Positions 9,831 to 22,000 of a stretch of 64,000 nt of DNA are shown here, in pieces. The position numbers and the translations under genes were made by a program. The notes under the pieces are model-generated. The model searched no databases, was not told where the DNA came from, and saw only the letters and a program-made list of their open reading frames with translations. The first letter of the stretch is position 1; every line of letters begins with the position of its first letter. Location of the stretch: positions 124,001-188,000 of the forward strand of contig VXAZ01009646.1 of the NCBI GenBank assembly GCA_013399875.1. The letters are read 5' to 3'. Source of the stretch: Gymnorhina tibicen. Taxonomy: Eukaryota > Chordata > Aves > Passeriformes > Artamidae.

Positions 9831-12800
9831 TAAATTAAATAACTCAGTAGCCCCAGCTGAACAGAATTTGGTCCATTTGCAATGTTAAAGAGTATTTTTT
9901 GGCGTGTAAGTACTAAGCATTCAGTAATACTTCCTTTAATTAGTTTTGTATATTTGGTTCTGCTTCAGCTTTCACTTTGCCAGGGGTTTTCTTTCTTCTT
10001 CCCATACACTTTTACTCAGTCTTAACACGTGATTCTTCTCTGCTTTTCATTGTTCCCCCCTGACACACTAATCAGGCTGCCAGGCCTCTCTGTCTCAGCA
10101 GGGCCAACACCCTTTTAGCTGCACTCCAGTGCTTTGCCCCGTGTCTTTCCCAGTGTTCCTTAGATGTTTTGCTTTGACTTTGTGTTGCACCATCTTCAAG
10201 AAACCTGTTTGACTATGGAGAAAAAGGCATGCAATGAGGCATCAATAAAGGGACAAAGATCAGGTACCCTGAGGAGGTAGAACATCAATAAAAAAGAAGG
10301 AATGAATGCCTCTGAGGAAGACAAAGCAGCGTGATTCACAGCTCTGGAGAATGCTAGGCAAGCATGAAGTGTTTGTAAGGTAAATAATAGCCCAAGATCA
10401 AAAAAAAGGAAACAAAAGCAGATGAAGCACAGTATCAAACAGAATTTAAATAAATCATTAGAAGAAAAACCTATTTCTTGAACCATAGGACACTAAACAG
10501 CATTTAATTAAAAACGTGTGTTTGATCTTCTTATATGATTAGTTTTGCATTACCCTGCCATTTATTTTGTTGATATTGAGGCCAAAGGGGCTGGTGTCCT
10601 GGGCTGAACAAGATTTAAATAACAGGACTTGTGCTGAGGTTAGTGAAAAAACTTTGATTTACTTCAGTGGAACCATCAACTTGTCTATTCTTAGACCTGG
10701 AAAGCAATTTTTACTTGACACCTGCTGTTTTATCTCACTTTCTCTCTCACTTAATGTTGTAGCTGGCAAACACAGGGACTGGAGCTGTGCCTAATGCCTT
10801 GCTGGGGGAATCCTTGACCCCTTTTGTCGGCAGGGCTGCCTTTGGATGGACAGATAAAATCTAGTCCAGAGGACTGTGCAAAAAAAGTTAGAGGAAATCT
10901 TGCCCATTGGTCATCTTTCCTCAGGCTTCATAAGGAGCAAAATTAAAGTAGCTCATATTAGTGTACAGCTGGAAAAACAACAGCTTAATAGCTTTTGATC
11001 TTTTCAGTAAATATATGGTGATTTTTCAAAAATAGAAGTGTCTAGAGTAATTTTTTCACATTTGCTCTTCAGCTTACATCTGAAATGGGCAGTATTAAGT
11101 AGGCCAAAAATCTTTACGTAAGTCATTATTTGCCCGCATTAAAACAGAAGACTGTCAACCATGTACTACCTACTGGATGCTCCTCATTTATATTATCAGA
11201 ACATTCAGATGATTTCTTAGGTAAGAACTGCAGGAATTGCTTTTTATATAGCAAATGTTTTACAAATATTGATAGTGTTTGAGCTCTAGGGCTTAGCTAG
11301 CATGTTATAAATGAGAAGAAAAAAGCAAGTGAAAGGAAAAATGTACTAATGTTTATTCTACAAAGTCAAATAAGTGATTTAGTGATTGGTAAGACCCCTA
11401 TAAATCACTGCAGACTGTGTTTTCAGCAAGCTTCTGAAAATGAATCTGCTCTCCTGTTTAACATAGCCAGGCCTGCCCAGAGCGCTGGCCTGACATCAAT
11501 CAGCTCTGTTCATACCCCAACTGCTGTGAAATGCAAGTCTTGATTCTCAGATTGCCAGATCCCTTCCCTTAGGGGAGAAAGCTGAGTGCTGTGGAGAAGA
11601 TATTCCAAAAAAGCAGCGCAGATCTGGTTTGTAAAACCCTTGGAGGAGAGAACAGGTCTTCTATCACCGACCTTTCTACGTGTTATACAGTGTACTTGGT
11701 GCTGCTGACATTATAAAAAAGGTGGTGTTAGGTCCTCAGTGAGTCATGGGCATGTTTTTATGAGGATTTTTATGAATTTAATACATAACTGAAAAAAAAA
11801 CCTAACCAAAAAAGAAAGCCTAAATGTAGATAAACAACACTGGACGTCTTGAAACTGTAGATACTGTACTCCAAGTTTCATTTTTATGAGACAGCTCCCA
11901 TATTTTCATTTTCTTGTAGATTTGTAAACCACAGGCCTTGTCCCAGCTCGGAGTGCCAGGAGGTGAAGGCCAAAAAGCTTAAGTTGCTTTCTGAATAGTA
12001 AAATCAGTGAGATGCCTCTGGGTATGATAGCAGCGTAATGCGACGTGACAGACAATATTCTGTTAGATTAAATACCATTTTTGTAACTGTAACGTAGTAT
12101 CTGTTTCTCAGTTTCTGTAACACTTGCTCGAGGTACATTACCCATATAATTAAGCATGATTAAATGATAATTGCGGTCTTTTTGCAAAGTAATTCCATTG
12201 CTGTTTATGCTTTGCAGAAAGTGCATGGCATTTATTTTGCACGTGTCAAGGAAAAACTCTAAATGTTAAAGAAGTTGCTAAGGAATAATTGTCATAAATT
12301 TACAAAGGAATTACTAGGTAACATATGCCTGAGATGGAATAAAGTACTACACAAATTTCTGTCAAGGTGCAATTGTATTTTCAAAATGACGTTACTTTTG
12401 TATTATTTCTGAAAAAAAAAGAAGTCATGGCAAGTGGAAACATCTGTATTTGGTTATGGGTGATAAATTATTTAAATAAGCTATGGTGTTTTTTATTTAT
12501 AAAAGCTCTTCTTTCGGCGCTACAGAAACCCCTTTTTACACCTAATTCTGGAGAAACACAAAGGATACACCAAGGTTCTTTTGTTTTGATATTTCTCCTT
12601 TTGAACAAGGATAATAAAGCAAGCAAAGGGTAAGGATGTCTGTACCACGAAGCATCACTTTATGTGATGTATGTTAGAAAAAATCCTCATGAACACTGGC
12701 TTCATCTGCATCAACTTCTTAGTTTGGATCCAGGGTGCACCTGTGGAGTAAATCTTCCCAGCTGCTGCTGTGGAACCTCCTGGCCTGTTCTCCTGATGTG

Positions 12801-13174
12801 AGGCTTGGAGTGAGACTGTATTCTGGTGCTTCCTAAAATCTCATTCCTTTCTGGAAGGTATTTCAAAGGAAAACATATTTCTTTTAATTCCGAAGGAACC
12901 AACCACAAAGTAATCCTAGAAGCAGAATTTCTTTGAAATAGATTTGGATATTTACCATTGTGATTAATATTTTCTTTGAGATAATGACATTTTTTGGGTA
13001 AAGAGTAGTTTGCTTCCTCAGCAGGAACACCCTGCTCTCTGAAAGCAGTTTGTATTTACGGAGTCCTTGGGCCTGATTTAACAAGTGTTTAAACACAGGC
13101 TCCATATTAGGCTGCTAATTTATTGCAATTTTATTAATTGTACATAGTTTTGGCCAGAGGGCATCTCAGCATAG
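9831..13174. other. Unannotated unique DNA
   Basis: No gene or repeat family was recognised. Part of it (about 12050-12340) is AT-rich without long homopolymers and carries many homeodomain-like TAAT or ATTA cores. That would fit a conserved non-coding element but does not prove one. Confidence 0.5.
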
Positions 13175-13500
13175 GGCTGAGACCTGGGATTGTTTGGCCT
13201 GGAGAAGTCTCAGTCAGACTTGTGGCAGACTTGTCAATGTTGATTTGTATTTAATGGGGGCTGTAAGGAAGAAGGACTCATGCCCCTCTCAGAGGTGCCC
13301 ACTGTCAGGACAAGAGGCAGTGGGCACAGACTGAAACACATGAAATTCTTAGTGAACCTGAGAAAACACTGCTTTTACTGTGAGAGGAGTCAAACACTGG
13401 AATGGGTTGGCAAGAGAGGCTTCAGTTTCCATCCTCATACCCAACTGTGCTTTGGGGTGTTGCAGAATCTTACTGGAAAATGGTGCAGAATGCACAGGTT
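13175..13500 (+). mobile_element. CR1 LINE fragment, plus strand
   Basis: The order of blocks follows the 3' part of avian CR1 as I know it. A GACCTGGGATTG block is followed by TTTGGCCTGGAGAAG (13193-13207), then TTAATGGGGGCTGTAAGGAAGAAGGA. Next come ACAAGAGGCAGTGGGCACA (near 13310-13328) and TGAAATTCTTAG, then CTGTGAGAGGAGTCAAACACTGGAATGGGTTGGCAAGAGAG (13378-13418). The last corresponds to the CR1 'gtgagggtggtgaggcactggaacaggttgcccagagag' region at the end of the reverse-transcriptase ORF. Several indels break the frame, and similarity fades after about 13500 without a recognisable 3' tail. It is a 5'- and 3'-truncated, inactive, old copy. The 103-codon frame at 13280-13591 crosses its end and is not a gene. 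Confidence 0.82.
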
Positions 13501-15683
13501 GGTGCCCTCTTTTTCTGTATATTTCTTTTCAGATTGCTTTTGCACTGAAGGAGGCTTATGCTCTTTCTTCTCTCGTGCTTCTGTCTTCTGAAATGACTTT
13601 TTCTCGTAAGATTTGTTTGCTTGGAAGGGATGTCAAAAAAAATTTACAGAAACCAAGATGAGTATTAAATACAGAAATTCTCTGGAGGGGAGATATGCTG
13701 GGCATATCCTGCCACAGTCAAATGAAAAATTGCCACTCAGGTGCCTAAATCAACTAATTAATCCATACTACATTAATTATGATGATGAAAAGCTAATCAT
13801 AGCATATTGGCCTAAAAACAAATGCGAGTGAATGAGAGAGATTTTCAAGGCTGGCTGGTGGCCCCAATCCAATATACTCCAAAAATCTGCTGGAGGGACC
13901 AAGCAGCACTGAGTAGTGACTGCAGGTAAGAACAAATCCATTAATTTTTTGGGCCATTTTCAAAGGCAATGACAAAATTGTCAGCCTTCTCTTGGTAACT
14001 AAAGGTTGTGTTAGGTTTCATGAAACATTTATGCAAGCTTTTGACCATTTCTATCTTTGTGTGACATTTATGAGTTCCTCAAATATTCCTATAAACATGT
14101 ATTTTTATAAACATATTTCATAGAAGAAAAAATTACGGTATTGGACAATACACATTTGTCTGGAATATTTACAAATTTCAGTCCCTGATGAACTGCATGT
14201 TTATAGCTTTAGACAAGACTGACAATGTTGTAGTGATTAAGAGAGATTTCTGTGTTGGTTTTGATTACTGTGGCAGCAAAGCGTATCTGCAAGTGACAGA
14301 GTCAAATGTATCTCCGCCAGAACAGAAGGGATGTTAAATCTGGGATGCCCCTGTTGGTTTGCCTTTCCATCTTTCTGTTTATCTCAGCAAATTATAGTCC
14401 TGCAGAGACTAGTTTGGATCTAAAGCTTAACCTACATTCCCTTAACATCTGTTCCTAAGGAGTAAAAACATATGAATTTGTACACGCTGATTCATTTTCA
14501 AAGGGAGACACTTCCCATGAAAAGCGTTTCCACTGAAACATAATCCAAACACTCCCTAAAAGACAAAAATGAATAATATGAACCAGGCTGAGATAAAAAA
14601 AAAAAAAGGAAGAAGTGCTACAGGGATTTTCACAGTAATTGTTCTTTCCAAAGCCAGTGCAGGTAAACAAACACAAAGGTAACCAACGTAACGCATAAAA
14701 CAGGAACAAAGGAAATAAAACACGAGTGGGAGGAGAAACTGAGTGGAGAAGCACAGGATTTGTCTTGTGGCAATCAAAACCAATAAACCAGGAAGGGAAT
14801 AATGGCAAAATGCAAATTCTGAAAGTTAAAGCAACTCTATAGGAAGAGAGCACTGTCATGGTGGAAAGTCATCAGCCTAAGGGCATCAGAAAATCATCCT
14901 TGACTTAAATCAATTTGTAAATAATACTGACATACTTCGTATAGGTAGTGACAAGACTAGATAGGTTTACAAAGAACCAAATTTGTCTAGGATAATAAAA
15001 ACAAAAGCATTATCACAAATTTTCATCCTGGGACAACTTCAACTCTTGTGCTGCAGGGCATCACAGCAATAACCCAGTGGTAGAAAATCCAGCCTAGGAA
15101 CAAAATAGACACTATAATAAATGCAGAATTGGATATTCTGTACCATTGTGGATTATATCTTTGTTGTCATCATAATGTAGAAGCAAATGGCAAATATTTG
15201 TACTTCTGTTTATTTGAATTTTTGTCCAAAATCTTCGTACACAGGGGAGATCATCTTACGTCACTGGGGAGTTGGGGACTTGATTTCTGTTTCAGCTGAG
15301 GATGTGGCTTCTGTTTTGAAGAACTGCATTTTCCTTCACATCTGCTGCCTTTATGTTTGAGTTTCTGGTAGCTGGGAAGAGCTCTATCCTCACGTCACAG
15401 CTGGAGTCAGAGAGACAGCGTTCAAAGTTGCTTTCTTCCTTTTGAATGTGAAAAGAAAATTATATCTCTCTGCCAAGTGGGGGGTGGAGAGCAGGCTGCG
15501 GGAGGGGTTGTGTTACTGCCTCTGTAGGGAGCACTTTGTTAAGAGCCTCCAGATGCAGGGTAGCAGCGTTGGTTATTGCAGAGACCCCACAAGTGCCACA
15601 CACTCACAGGCACGGGGATAATGTGCTGCTGTATCCAGGACATCCATTAATGTGTGGTACTTCTAAGTTTTCCTAGACCTTCT
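13501..15683. other. Unannotated unique DNA
   Basis: No recognised element. It includes an A12 run (about 14586-14597) that gives Phe-rich minus-strand frames (14455-14859 and 14556-14783), which were rejected as coding. A somewhat GC-richer part near 15470-15600 shows no family signature. Confidence 0.5.
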
Positions 15684-15948
15684 TAGCCTGGGAAGAAAGT
15701 AGGGGTGGAGAAAAGGTGTTTTAACATTTGGTTTTATTTCTTATTGCCCTGCTCTGATTTGATTGGTAATAAACTGATTTTCCCCAAAGAAACCAGTTTT
15801 ACCCGAGGTGGTGATGGCTGAGTGATCTCTCCCTGTCCTTACCTCAACCCACGAGCCTTTAGCCCTATTTGCTCTCCCCCCATCCAGCTGAGGAGAGATG
15901 GAGGGGCTCAGTGGGCACTTGGCCTCCAGCCCTGGTCAATCCACTCGA
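15684..15948 (+). mobile_element. 5'-truncated endogenous retrovirus LTR
   Basis: This is the 3' portion of the same LTR type as the one at 26452-26983. Shared landmarks in order are AGCCTGGGAAGAA, GGTGTTTTAACATTTGGTTT, TTTCTTATTGCCCTGCTCTGA, a polyadenylation signal AATAAA (15768-15773), and GGTGATGGCTGAGTGATCTC. CCTTACCTCAACCCACGAGC follows, and then TCAGTGGGCACTTGG with the terminal GGTCAATCCACTCGA, equivalent to a '...CCACA' LTR end. The upstream half (U3) of the relative at 26452 has no counterpart here. The element appears to be broken at about 15684 and joined to CR1 tail sequence at about 15950. No viral coding sequence is attached. Confidence 0.8.
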
Positions 15949-15949
15949 C

Positions 15950-16020
15950 TTTTTCTGGTGGGAGAATGACCGCCTTGATTTCCTGAGGTGTCTTCCAACC
16001 GGAATTTTTCTGTGATTCTA
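15950..16020 (+). mobile_element. CR1 LINE 3' tail, plus strand
   Basis: The segment ends with the diagnostic avian CR1 3' terminus: a CCTTGATTTCCTGAGGTG block, then TCTTCCAACCGGAATT and TTTCTGTGATTCTA. This corresponds to 'gatctcctgaggtcccttccaacc...tctgtgattct'. It begins exactly where the LTR at 15684-15948 ends, and the 5' side of a CR1 is not visible upstream of the LTR. Either the LTR inserted into a CR1 whose 5' part was then deleted, or a deletion brought the two together. Confidence 0.8.
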
Positions 16021-19000
16021 AAACTGAAATCACTTTATGGAAAGGAAGTCTAAGTCTGTGAAAAATTAACTTATCTCTGTTTTTAAGTACTGGGCCACAG
16101 ACTTGAATTCACTGGCTTTGTACCAGTGTAACTGCTTTAAATATCTTATTGCAAAACCAAGGTCACAAAATGGACAATCTGGCATTCTTTCCAGACTTTT
16201 GGTTTGTCTCCAGGTCGCTGAAGCTGCATAACTAAAATGCACAATTACACGCATACCTGTCCAGGCAGCCTGGGTAGAGACACACAGACAGCAGGATTTT
16301 CTGTTTTCTGGAGTATTTCAGTTTCTTAAGGGCAGCTAATGGTTCTGGCAATGTATCTGACCTGTCCTGGATGCTGACACAGACAGCACTGAAATACTTG
16401 CTGGTAGCAGCCAGAGACATTATCTTAATTCAAGTGAAATTCTCTTTGGCTTCCCAGTGATTTCTAGTCAATATTTTTATTGGCAAGTTACTTTATTTAC
16501 TGTATATGTATTTAATACTTCACCTTGTTTATGGAGGTATTTTTCAATGCCTTTTGATAAACTTTTTCAACTTTTTCTTACATATGTGTAATTCCTCTTA
16601 AATTTCCACTTTCTATGATAAAATGAAAGTTTCATTATGGAGCAGGGACCCCATTCTTCTACATAACCTTGAGCAAATCCGTGGGAGAGGTTCTTCCCTA
16701 ATAAAATCAGAATACAGTTCCTTTCTTCCTGAAAGTAATTCAGGTTTTCAGGTGAACACCACATGAGAAATAGGCACAGTTTGTTATCAGAGTTCATGCC
16801 CACATCTGTGCACCTCTGCAGCATCGGGGCAGTCTGCTGAGGCCACTCATTTCTCTCATCTGTGAATGTGCTTCTGTTGGCTGGACCTTTCTCAAATAAG
16901 AGTTATGCACACTGTAAATAGAACTGGAACTGGAAACTCCTTGCTGATATCTTCCCTCACCATTCTGTTTTTCATTCTTATTCCTAGGCAAGTGATTGCA
17001 GCCTTGCATGTCTTCTCTAGCAGGCACATAAAATAGTATGATTTTTCACTCTTCTGTAGGTACAAAGCATACCCATGGAATTTGAAATTTGATTTATTTT
17101 TCCATTGTCCCTTTCTTCCTTTGAAATGTACCTAGTAATTCCTTTTCTGTCCTTTTACTTTTGTCTAAGCAACATGAATATCCTGATGTTGCATGTTAAT
17201 TTATCCTGACATGTGGTTATTGCTGTAATATAATCCACTGAAAGCTCAGATATTATATATATTTGTACTTAGTGTGGAGCTATATTGGATGTCCAGTGAA
17301 TTTATCCTAGTAGCTGCAAGTAGTGTAGTTCTTTGTCAAGCTTCTGTCTACTTAAATAAAAAAAATAATGAGCATGAAGATTCCTTCATTGTCTGGGAAC
17401 TTATTTCTGTTCATGGAACTGCTTTTTACGGTGAAATTAATGGAATATTAAAGGTTCCTCCAACTTCACGGAGTATCAGTTGAATGAGCCAGTACATGCT
17501 TATTAAGTTGATCTTGATATTTTACAAGCCATTTCATGCCTTACTTCAAAGAAGTTAGGATGCCTTTTCCTTACAGGAAGTGAGAAAAATATTGCAATTT
17601 TGCAGTGAGTTATTAGGGTCAGCTTGTAGAAAACTAAATGAACTGGCAGTTGCAGCTCCCAACAGATGGCAGATAAAGTGACTAATATTGGAAGATCTGC
17701 TTTAAGGATTCTGTTCATGTTTCCACTGTTTTGCAGATGGTTTGTGAAACAACCAACAGTTTCACTTAAAACAACAGCATTAATCAAAGTTGCAAAGTTT
17801 TCTCTCTGAAATTCTCCTTGTTTGGGTGCTAAACAATAACAACAAACCATAAAATATTCTGTACCCTTTCTGCTTCTCCGCCAGACTCTATTATCTCTGC
17901 CACGTTCTGGGTTTGTACTGCCTTGTTGAGCTCTCCAGCAGCTCCGCCTTTGGCCACGTCTCTTGTGCTCCTGTGCTTGCTTACTGAGGCACTAATTGCA
18001 CTCTCTTGTAACATCTTGCTTTTCCCTCATATTCTTGTTGCTGACTTCCTCTCCCACATTTTTTAATGGGTTTCTTTTTGCCACCGCAAGTCTAACTTGG
18101 CAGATGTGGGGAGACCTAATTTTCTGAGACCTCATTTTCTCCAGAAGTACTGCCCCCTTCTCTTTTTTCACCACATGTCTTATATTACAAGTTACCCTAT
18201 TAGGAGTAGTTATTGATTCCTTCCTGCTCATTTATGTTATCTGCAGTTGTGTTGACCCTCAATTCCCTTACATTTTTCTTCTTCTCTTTGGAAACTCTTC
18301 TCTTGGTTATTATGCCCATTCTTGTTGATTTTAAAGTCTTATCCCTAAGTTTGTTAGAAAGTGTGTTTTATCATAAGCAACAGAGAAACAAAAATATAGT
18401 ATTATAGATAAGGCTGTCCTCCTAGAGAGCTAATCACACAGGTTCTCTAAAATCCACTCCTTCCACCTCTCATTCTGCTTTCCTACCAATGCCTCAAAGT
18501 CCTGTCTATGCCTTTCAGACCTTCTCTCTGTGCATTTATTTTACATTTTGAAATTTAAATTTTAAAAAAAAATCCTCTTTGTGCATATATTACTTTTTAT
18601 TCTTAGTTAAATTTATTTTTATAACAATTAAGCTGACTCAAGTAGGGAAAACTTGTCTGTTTTTGGACAGAGATGCTGCCTTTACATGGAAATTCATTTT
18701 GGTTTCTCTTAGGAGGCTGAAGGTGGTTGTTTATTAACAAGAGTGATTTCTTGTAGCTAAAATAAATAGTCTGCTACTGTCTGCTCACCTCCCAAACCAT
18801 AATATTTTCAAACTACTTGGGCAAGCTCTGAGTTTTAGCAGTTCCTGCTACATACCAATAATGGACTATTAGATTGAAAGCTAAGCCAAGTAAATTTCCT
18901 CTCAGTTTAACTTTTCTTCTGGCAAATGTTTAATGTGTATGGTGTTTGCATTATAGCAATAAAGTCACAATACTCACCTAGGTTTAGTGATTTACATCAG

Positions 19001-22000
19001 AAGCTTATTTTGTATTTACTCAAAACAAAACTCCTCACTGCAGAGAGAATATAAGTGGAATTCACCTACCTGCACTGCTTTTCAGCTTGACAAAAGTGAC
19101 ATCTGTGACAACTCCATATGAAGAGTTTTTGAGATCTGAATGAGACTGAGAAACGTAAATGAAGGAGGATGAAAAGCAGCTCAGATGAAATGCGGTGAAA
19201 GAAGAGAAAGAAAAGTGAGAAAGTAAAAAAAAAAAGCAAACCCAAATGTGATTGAGGCAAAGAGGAAGAAGGGAAGCCCATGAGCATTCATTTAGAATTA
19301 ATTGCAGAAACTGTTAAAACCTGGAGTATGATTTTTGCAGCATGTGTTAATCTGTCAGCAAAGTGGGGAGATGACACAGCCAGTAGGACGAGGTCCTGGG
19401 AAACTCAAGGTAAAGGCTGAGCTGACATTAAAAGAGAAATTACTTGCAGGCTCAATCTGCTCCCTGTTCCAGAATATCAGGAAGGACATTTTTTTTATTA
19501 TGTTTCATTTTGAAGTGGAGGAGGCTTGATGTTTCAATATCCTGGGTACTCCAAGGTGGAAGTTCAGTTAAAACAACACTTGGAATGGATGAAAAGAAAT
19601 CCAAATACGGTTCTTTGACTTAGGGATCCAACTCATGAAAGTGAAATTAAAATGACTCTAGCTAAATGTTCAGCTTTCCTTAATAGTTTTCAGAAGAAAA
19701 GGAGCATTCATTAGACTTCTCATCAACTCTACAGAAAGTGAAGTTGAGCAGTCATTGCAAAGTGCTGGCAGGAGCAGAGAGTGATAGGAATATGCCCAGG
19801 GGCTCGTTAGGAATGGGTGGCAGGCGCTGATGCTTTCCACAGATTTATATAGAGAAGGAAGGGTTTGGGTCTAAACAAGTTTAATACAACAAATAGAAAT
19901 TTAATGGATATTGACAGCTATTATCCTCAGTGAGTGCAGCCAGGGTAAGCTGGGGGTTTACACTGGGATTTCTTAGAGGAGAGTGTGGCTTTTAAGCAAG
20001 GATGGACACTTCCCATCCTTTGAGAAATAAGCAGTAAAACAACTGGTGAAGACAATGCAGACATAAATTGTGTTGGTTTGCTTTATTCTTTCTAAACGCT
20101 GATTTAAACAGTTAGCTATAAAAGGGTTGCCAAGGCTAGAAAGAGTGTTCCAAATGGCCAGTGCCAGAACAAGCACTGGTATGGGAGCCCAAAATACCAG
20201 TTGCTGAAGTGGATAAATTCTGAAATATTGTCTGAACTTTGTGAGCTAGAAGCAAAGTTTTCCCAAATCCAAACAACTTGAAATGCACTTTTTGACTAAA
20301 TAAAGTTCATTCTGCTAAAATTCTGAATAGAAGGAGCCAAGGTAGAAACCTCCCCTCAGGACTGGTGTGGGTGGAAATAACAAACTGTGCAGCACACAAT
20401 TGTGTTATGTGGGTGAATGTCTGAAACTGAGATTTTGAAATTTCAAGCAGATGCCGCTTGCAAGCTGCAGTTGGTGAAAGACACGTGTGGGTTTGGATAA
20501 TACCTGGGCTGAACAAAACTACCGTGTCCTGAAACCTCCAGGTAGTGAAGAGGTGAAACACAAACCTGGCAGTTACGAAGCTCATCTCTTGCTGTGCGTC
20601 TGCGTTCGGACTGGCTGGGACATTCAGGGGCTTGGAGGCTGGGAAAGAAGGTGAAGGTCTGGACTGGAGGAAAGATCTTGGAAGTGGGGGAGGATCCTGG
20701 ACATCTGTGATATTTTTGGAGATGAATGCTGGAGGATGTCCAGGGACCTTGGTTGGTAATGCCAGAATTAGAGATCTGGCAACTTCCTGTACCTAAGATA
20801 TGAAATGTTACATAACGATATAACTTTTCCTAACAATAAATAAGAAGACAAAAGAGAAAATGTTTTCAAAATATGGATGTCCTGAAACATACTGACAGCC
20901 TGAAGCATATTGCATGGTCAAACCAAATAATTAATAACAGAAAACCAAGGGCAAACTCTTGTTTTGGATAGATGGGGGTTTTTATGTTTTTTTTTTTTTC
21001 ATTTAGCTCTATAGATGTGAATTTGAAAGGGGTGTGAAATAGTAGAGAACTGCTGGTGAAAACATGTGGAGAATTTAAATGGAGAAAATAGCAACTGAAC
21101 ATAACTCTTCTGGTAATAGGGGAAAAGTTGCTTGCAGTTCACATCTTTGTGTTTGACAGGTCATGTTACCCAGGAGAAGCTTTTTGCTTCAGAGTATCTG
21201 TGGGTGGAATCATGTGGCTTAGAACTCGCTGCTCTAGTCTTCTCCTCATCCCTTCCTGTGGTAAGTTTTTGGATATTCATGGAAATGGAATAAATTAATA
21301 TTCCCTTATCAAAGTTATTCTTTTAATTTTGGAGAATTCAAGGGAGGTTTTTAGAACATGTAAACAAGGCAACAAAGGCTCAACCAAAATGTGAGATTCA
21401 TGCTGCAAAAACGTTCTGTGTGAGAGTAATGAAGAACAGGAGGGGAAAGGAAGACTTTGTGCTGTTCTTATGAGTCACTACTGGGGGGACAGCATAGTTA
21501 ATGAAATATTGGTAAAGTTTACTGGTATATTAATAAATATTGTTGGTATATCGACAAAAGACATTTTGACTTTCTTTGGGGGTTAAAAAATTTATGTGTG
21601 AATCTGACCTTTCTCTCACTGCTATTACTTTTTGAGCTTTGTAGCAGCAAAAAATGACAAAATGGTTGAACAACATACATGAGATATTGCATTAATATGT
21701 GGATATGGTAGGCATTTGAAATAGATTAATGAGGAATGTAGTGTGTGCAAATAACGTTTCACAAAGGGGTTTATGTTTAGATTTGACCTTGTCTGTCTTT
21801 GTTCCTTCGCGGTATAACACCCAGAAGGGTTTGAGCAATGAGTACAAATGCTGCTGCCGTCTTGTTCTTGCTGCCTGAGATTTGTTGCTAATGGCCTGGC
21901 TCATTAGAACCTACTCCTACAAAGATGGACTCGGAAAGTCTGCAAAATAAAATAGGCTGCCAAAAGCTACCCAGGTGTAAATGCATCAAAATACTAAGTA

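Noticed and set aside
14455..14859. 134-codon minus frame with hydrophobic and poly-Phe segments
   Set aside because: The poly-Phe comes from an A12 run; the hydrophobic look follows from AT-rich antisense reading.
20696..20744. 10-bp perfect inverted repeat with 29-nt loop, possibly hairpin RNA
   Set aside because: About two such inverted repeats are expected by chance in 64 kb; the stem is too short for a microRNA precursor.
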